This document shows, piece after piece, positions 60,222 through 64,000 of a DNA stretch of 64,000 nt. The notes beneath the pieces are model-generated. The model saw only the letters and a program-made list of their open reading frames with translations, had not been told where the DNA came from and made no database searches. Made by a program: the position numbers and the translations under genes. The DNA comes from Cupriavidus gilardii J11 (GTDB lineage Bacteria; Pseudomonadota; Gammaproteobacteria; Burkholderiales; Burkholderiaceae): assembly GCF_007829435.1 (NCBI RefSeq), contig NZ_VLJN01000009.1, positions 11,367-75,366 on the forward strand, read 5' to 3'. Each line of letters starts with the position of its first letter. The stretch's first letter is position 1.

Positions 60222-61223
60222 TCAGCCCGCCATGACATCGGGCGTGCGCCCCGGTGCGTCGATGGCCTCGGCCAGCGCATGCGCCAGGCCGGGCAGCGCG
60301 GGATAGCGGGCCGTGATGACGTACACCGGCACCGGCTCCAGATAGGCCCGCATGCGCCCCTTGTCCAGAAAGCGCGACGAAAACGACGACGACGCCACCG
60401 CGTCGACAAAGCGCGGCACGATGCCGCCACCCACGTAGACACCGCCCCGCGCGCCCAGCACCAGCGCGATATCGGCGGCAAAGGAACCAAGCAGCCCGCA
60501 GAACGCCTCGAAGGCGCGGCGGCACAGCGGATCGCCGCCCTCCAGCGCGCCCTGCGTGACCTGCGCCGCCGACAGCGGCGCGGCCAGGGGCGTACCCGTT
60601 TCTGCGCACAGCGCCGCGTGAATATGCGATAGCCCCATGCCCGACAGCAGCCGCTCGGCCGACACGCGTCCGTGCTGCCGTTTCGCGCTGCGCCATGCGA
60701 TCCATTCGTCGTCGGTCGCTGGCGCCAGCTCGACATGCCCGCCCTCGCCCGCCAGCGCAATCGGCGCGGCACCGTGCCGTCCCGGGATCAGGCCCGAGAC
60801 ACCCAGCCCCGTTCCCGGGCCGATCAACGCAAGCGGCGCGCCGGCCGCGGGCGTGCCGGAGCGCAAGCGGGCAAGATCGTCCGCGCGCAGATACGGCAGC
60901 GCGAGCGCCAGCGCGGTGAAGTCGTTCAGCGCCAGCAGCGTGTCCAGCCCCAGCGCCCGCCGCACCGACTCGATCGAAAAGGCCCACGCATGATTGGTCA
61001 GCTTGACCTGATCCCCGGTGACCGGATTGGCCAGCCCGATGGCCGCATGCCTCGGCGCGATGCCCGGCTGCCGGTCCAGATAGTGGCGCATCGCCGCTTC
61101 GATCGACGGGAAGTCGGCCACCTGCAATGCGGTCACCGCACCGATCGAGCCAGGCGCGGTTTGCAGGGCGAAGCGGATATTGGTGCCGCCGACATCGGCG
61201 AGCAATCGGGGATAGTGCGACAT
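60222..61223 (-). CDS. glk: glucokinase
   Basis: 333-aa ATP-dependent hexokinase of the Glk type, phosphorylating glucose to glucose 6-phosphate. Phosphate-1 motif LLADVGGTNIRFAL, adenosine/GTP-like GPGTGLGVSGLIPG and GEGGHVELAPATDDEWIAWR with the sugar-binding Glu/His, and ALSAAQVTQ region. The 17-bp motif found elsewhere in the window lies inside this frame at 60590-60606 (encoding AETGTP). Start ATG at 61223. With pgl and zwf upstream it feeds glucose into the Entner-Doudoroff pathway. Confidence 0.93.
   Translation of the reverse strand: MSHYPRLLADVGGTNIRFALQTAPGSIGAVTALQVADFPSIEAAMRHYLDRQPGIAPRHAAIGLANPVTGDQVKLTNHAWAFSIESVRRALGLDTLLALNDFTALALALPYLRADDLARLRSGTPAAGAPLALIGPGTGLGVSGLIPGRHGAAPIALAGEGGHVELAPATDDEWIAWRSAKRQHGRVSAERLLSGMGLSHIHAALCAETGTPLAAPLSAAQVTQGALEGGDPLCRRAFEAFCGLLGSFAADIALVLGARGGVYVGGGIVPRFVDAVASSSFSSRFLDKGRMRAYLEPVPVYVITARYPALPGLAHALAEAIDAPGRTPDVMAG
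60590..60606 (+). repeat. GTACCCGTTTCTGCG motif inside glk
   Basis: GCGTACCCGTTTCTGCG, identical to the copies in intergenic DNA, but here inside the glk reading frame (antisense), coding for part of CAETGTPLA. Confidence 0.6.
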
Positions 61224-61259
61224 GATCAGAAGGGTCCGGCTTACGGCTTGCGTGATCGA

Positions 61260-61940
61260 TCAGGCGGTGAAGACATCGAAGTCGTGCCGATGCCGCGTGG
61301 CAACCAGTCCGACCGGCAGCGCCGCGCTCGGCGCGGCGATCGCCCGCTCGAACACAGCCAGCTTGGCGGTACCGGCAATGGCGAGGAATGCCCGGCGCGC
61401 GGCCAGCAGTGCGGCCAGGTTCAGCGTGATGCGCGGGTGCGGGGCCAGCGTGGGCCGCGTCATCAGATAGCCCGGCATATCGGCGTCCAGAGCCTGCGCC
61501 AGTTCCGGCGCGTCGGGGAACAGCGACGCGGTGTGGCCGTCCTCGCCCATGCCGAGCACCACCACATCGGGCTGCCGGTAGCCGGCGTTCAGCCGCGCGA
61601 CCGCGCTCGCCGGTTCAGCGGCCTCCTGCGCATCCGCGACCAGCGGCAGGAACGACGCGGCGGCGGCCGCCTCGCGCAGCAGGTGGCGGCGCACCAGGTC
61701 GCCATTGCTGTCCTCGTGCCCGGGCGGCACCGCGCGCTCGTCAACCAGCGTCACCGTCACCGCCTGCCAGCGCACCGGCCGAAAGCACAGCCGCTCGAAC
61801 ATCGGCACCGGCGATTTGCCGCCCGATACGGCCAGCACCGCGCTGCCCTGTTCGTCGATCAGCAGATCCAGCGCATGGCTGATCGCCATCGCCAGCGCCT
61901 CGGCCTGATCGGTCGTGGAAGGATGTTCGAAGCGTCGCAT
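61260..61940 (-). CDS. pgl: 6-phosphogluconolactonase
   Basis: 226-aa DevB-type lactonase hydrolysing 6-phosphogluconolactone. The motif AVSGGKSPVPMFERLC, VTLVDERAVPPGHEDSN and VVLGMGEDGHTASLFPDAPE carries the catalytic His/Asp region of the family, close to the glucosamine-6-phosphate isomerase fold. The segment PRITLNLAALLAARRAFLAI is typical. Between glk (36 bp) and zwf (30 bp), on the same strand. Complete. Confidence 0.94.
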   Translation of the reverse strand: MRRFEHPSTTDQAEALAMAISHALDLLIDEQGSAVLAVSGGKSPVPMFERLCFRPVRWQAVTVTLVDERAVPPGHEDSNGDLVRRHLLREAAAAASFLPLVADAQEAAEPASAVARLNAGYRQPDVVVLGMGEDGHTASLFPDAPELAQALDADMPGYLMTRPTLAPHPRITLNLAALLAARRAFLAIAGTAKLAVFERAIAAPSAALPVGLVATRHRHDFDVFTA

Positions 61941-61970
61941 CGCCGGCCCCTATCGTCGCGCGTTGCGCAT

Positions 61971-63425
<1,455 letters not shown>

Positions 63426-63693
63426 CCTGAACTCCTTAACGCCTGGTGGGGTCTGTGAGGATGTGCGCGATCGTTTGTATGACCGGCGCGCATGGGCACT
63501 GAACCGATGGGGGCAGTTTACGTGAGTCGCGGGCGCATTGCGAGCCACGCACATGACGCTCCCCCGTCGCCGGCATGCGGCCCGTGCACCGGTCGCCGAT
63601 CTGCGCTAGCCTGAATGTGACCGCCAGAGCCAGCGCGCGTTGCATGTCTGACGCCATCGCGGCTGGCCTCACTCCCCCCAGGAGAACCATCGC
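63426..63693. other. divergent zwf/edd control region
   Basis: About 270 bp. A good ribosome site (CAGGAG) precedes edd at 63681. I see no obvious HexR-type dyad or -35/-10 pair, although a regulator site is expected. Confidence 0.5.
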
Positions 63694-64000
63694 ATGCCTT
63701 GCCATCCCGTATTGGAACAGGTCACCGCGCGCATCGTCGCGCGCAGCGCCGCCGCCCGGCAGGCCTATCTGGCCCGCGCACAGGCCATGGCCGGCAGCAA
63801 GGTGGAGCGCGCCCAGCTGTCTTGCACCAATCTTGCCCACGGCGTCGCGGCCATGCCCGAAGCCGCCAAGATCCGCCTGAAGGAGCAGCAGCGGCCCAAC
63901 CTGGCCATCGTCTCTTCCTACAACGACATGCTGTCGGCGCACCAGCCGCTGGGCGAGTTTCCGCCGTGGCTCAAGGAGGCCGCGCTGGAAGCCGGCGGCA
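63694..64000 (+). CDS. edd: phosphogluconate dehydratase, partial
   Basis: First 102 codons, running off the right edge. Edd converts 6-phosphogluconate to 2-keto-3-deoxy-6-phosphogluconate and is an Fe-S protein of the IlvD/Edd family. The N terminus reads VLEQVTARIVARSAAARQAYLA, LSCTNLAHGVAAM (with the Cys that binds the cluster in this family) and NLAIVSSYNDMLSAHQPLGEF, a close match to Edd. Start ATG 63694. Divergent from zwf-pgl-glk, so the window ends at the entry of the Entner-Doudoroff pathway. Confidence 0.92.
   Translation, partial: MPCHPVLEQVTARIVARSAAARQAYLARAQAMAGSKVERAQLSCTNLAHGVAAMPEAAKIRLKEQQRPNLAIVSSYNDMLSAHQPLGEFPPWLKEAALEAGG

Overview
The window is high-GC DNA, dense in genes, from a betaproteobacterium of the Burkholderiaceae. 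The best guess is Cupriavidus or a close relative. The clues are several periplasmic receptors of the Bug family, a PHB-depolymerase-type esterase, a glycine riboswitch in front of a dadA-type gene, and a glk-pgl-zwf block divergent from edd, an order known from Cupriavidus. This is an inference from gene content; no 16S rRNA or other marker is present. No tRNA, rRNA, CRISPR array, intact insertion sequence or prophage was seen.

Layout. 1-1663: end of an RND metal-efflux operon (membrane fusion protein and CzcC-like outer membrane factor). 1991-13240: small loci, including two TauE/SafE permeases, an IMPACT protein, an unrecognised lower-GC membrane protein, an esterase, an ArsR-P450-monooxygenase-permease locus whose P450 is internally deleted, a LysR regulator, a Nudix/metallo-beta-lactamase fusion and an MscS channel. 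13481-18307: a five-gene operon (PepSY membrane protein, DUF2271, DUF4198, ApbE, flavoprotein reductase) behind a Fur-like box, probably for iron reduction. 18735-26664: a chemoreceptor, a decayed gene, a Fur-box promoter followed by a hairpin-rich leader and a small four-cysteine protein, a DMT exporter, a possible small RNA, a diguanylate cyclase and fumC.

26751-40356 is one large catabolic island on the minus strand: two Bug receptors, two MmgE/PrpD proteins, two short-chain dehydrogenases, an old-yellow-enzyme reductase, a CaiB/BaiF CoA-transferase, a CitE-type lyase, a hot-dog hydratase, an acyl-CoA dehydrogenase and an IclR regulator, with a second IclR gene divergent. The transferase/hydratase/lyase trio with acyl-CoA dehydrogenase and PrpD partners resembles the itaconate (ict-ich-ccl) gene set of Pseudomonas. 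The proposed scheme is uptake of a branched C5-type dicarboxylate, CoA activation, hydration and cleavage to acetyl-CoA and a 2-oxoacid.

41432-43029: a tandem glycine riboswitch with a terminator controls dadA. 43657-49091: a second acyl-CoA module (IclR, two enoyl-CoA hydratases, Bug receptor, acyl-CoA ligase). 49096-50100: gene decay with facing Bug and MgtC fragments. 50158-55547: a GntR regulator and a Liv-type ABC transporter with two frameshifts, either sequencing errors or real inactivation. 55630-64000: proC, a 2-hydroxyacid dehydrogenase, a two-component system, and glk-pgl-zwf facing away from edd (Entner-Doudoroff glucose catabolism).

Three intergenic copies of a composite palindromic element (13321, 43101, 57920) and six copies of a 16-17 bp motif lie in the window, mostly in gaps and beside gene remnants.
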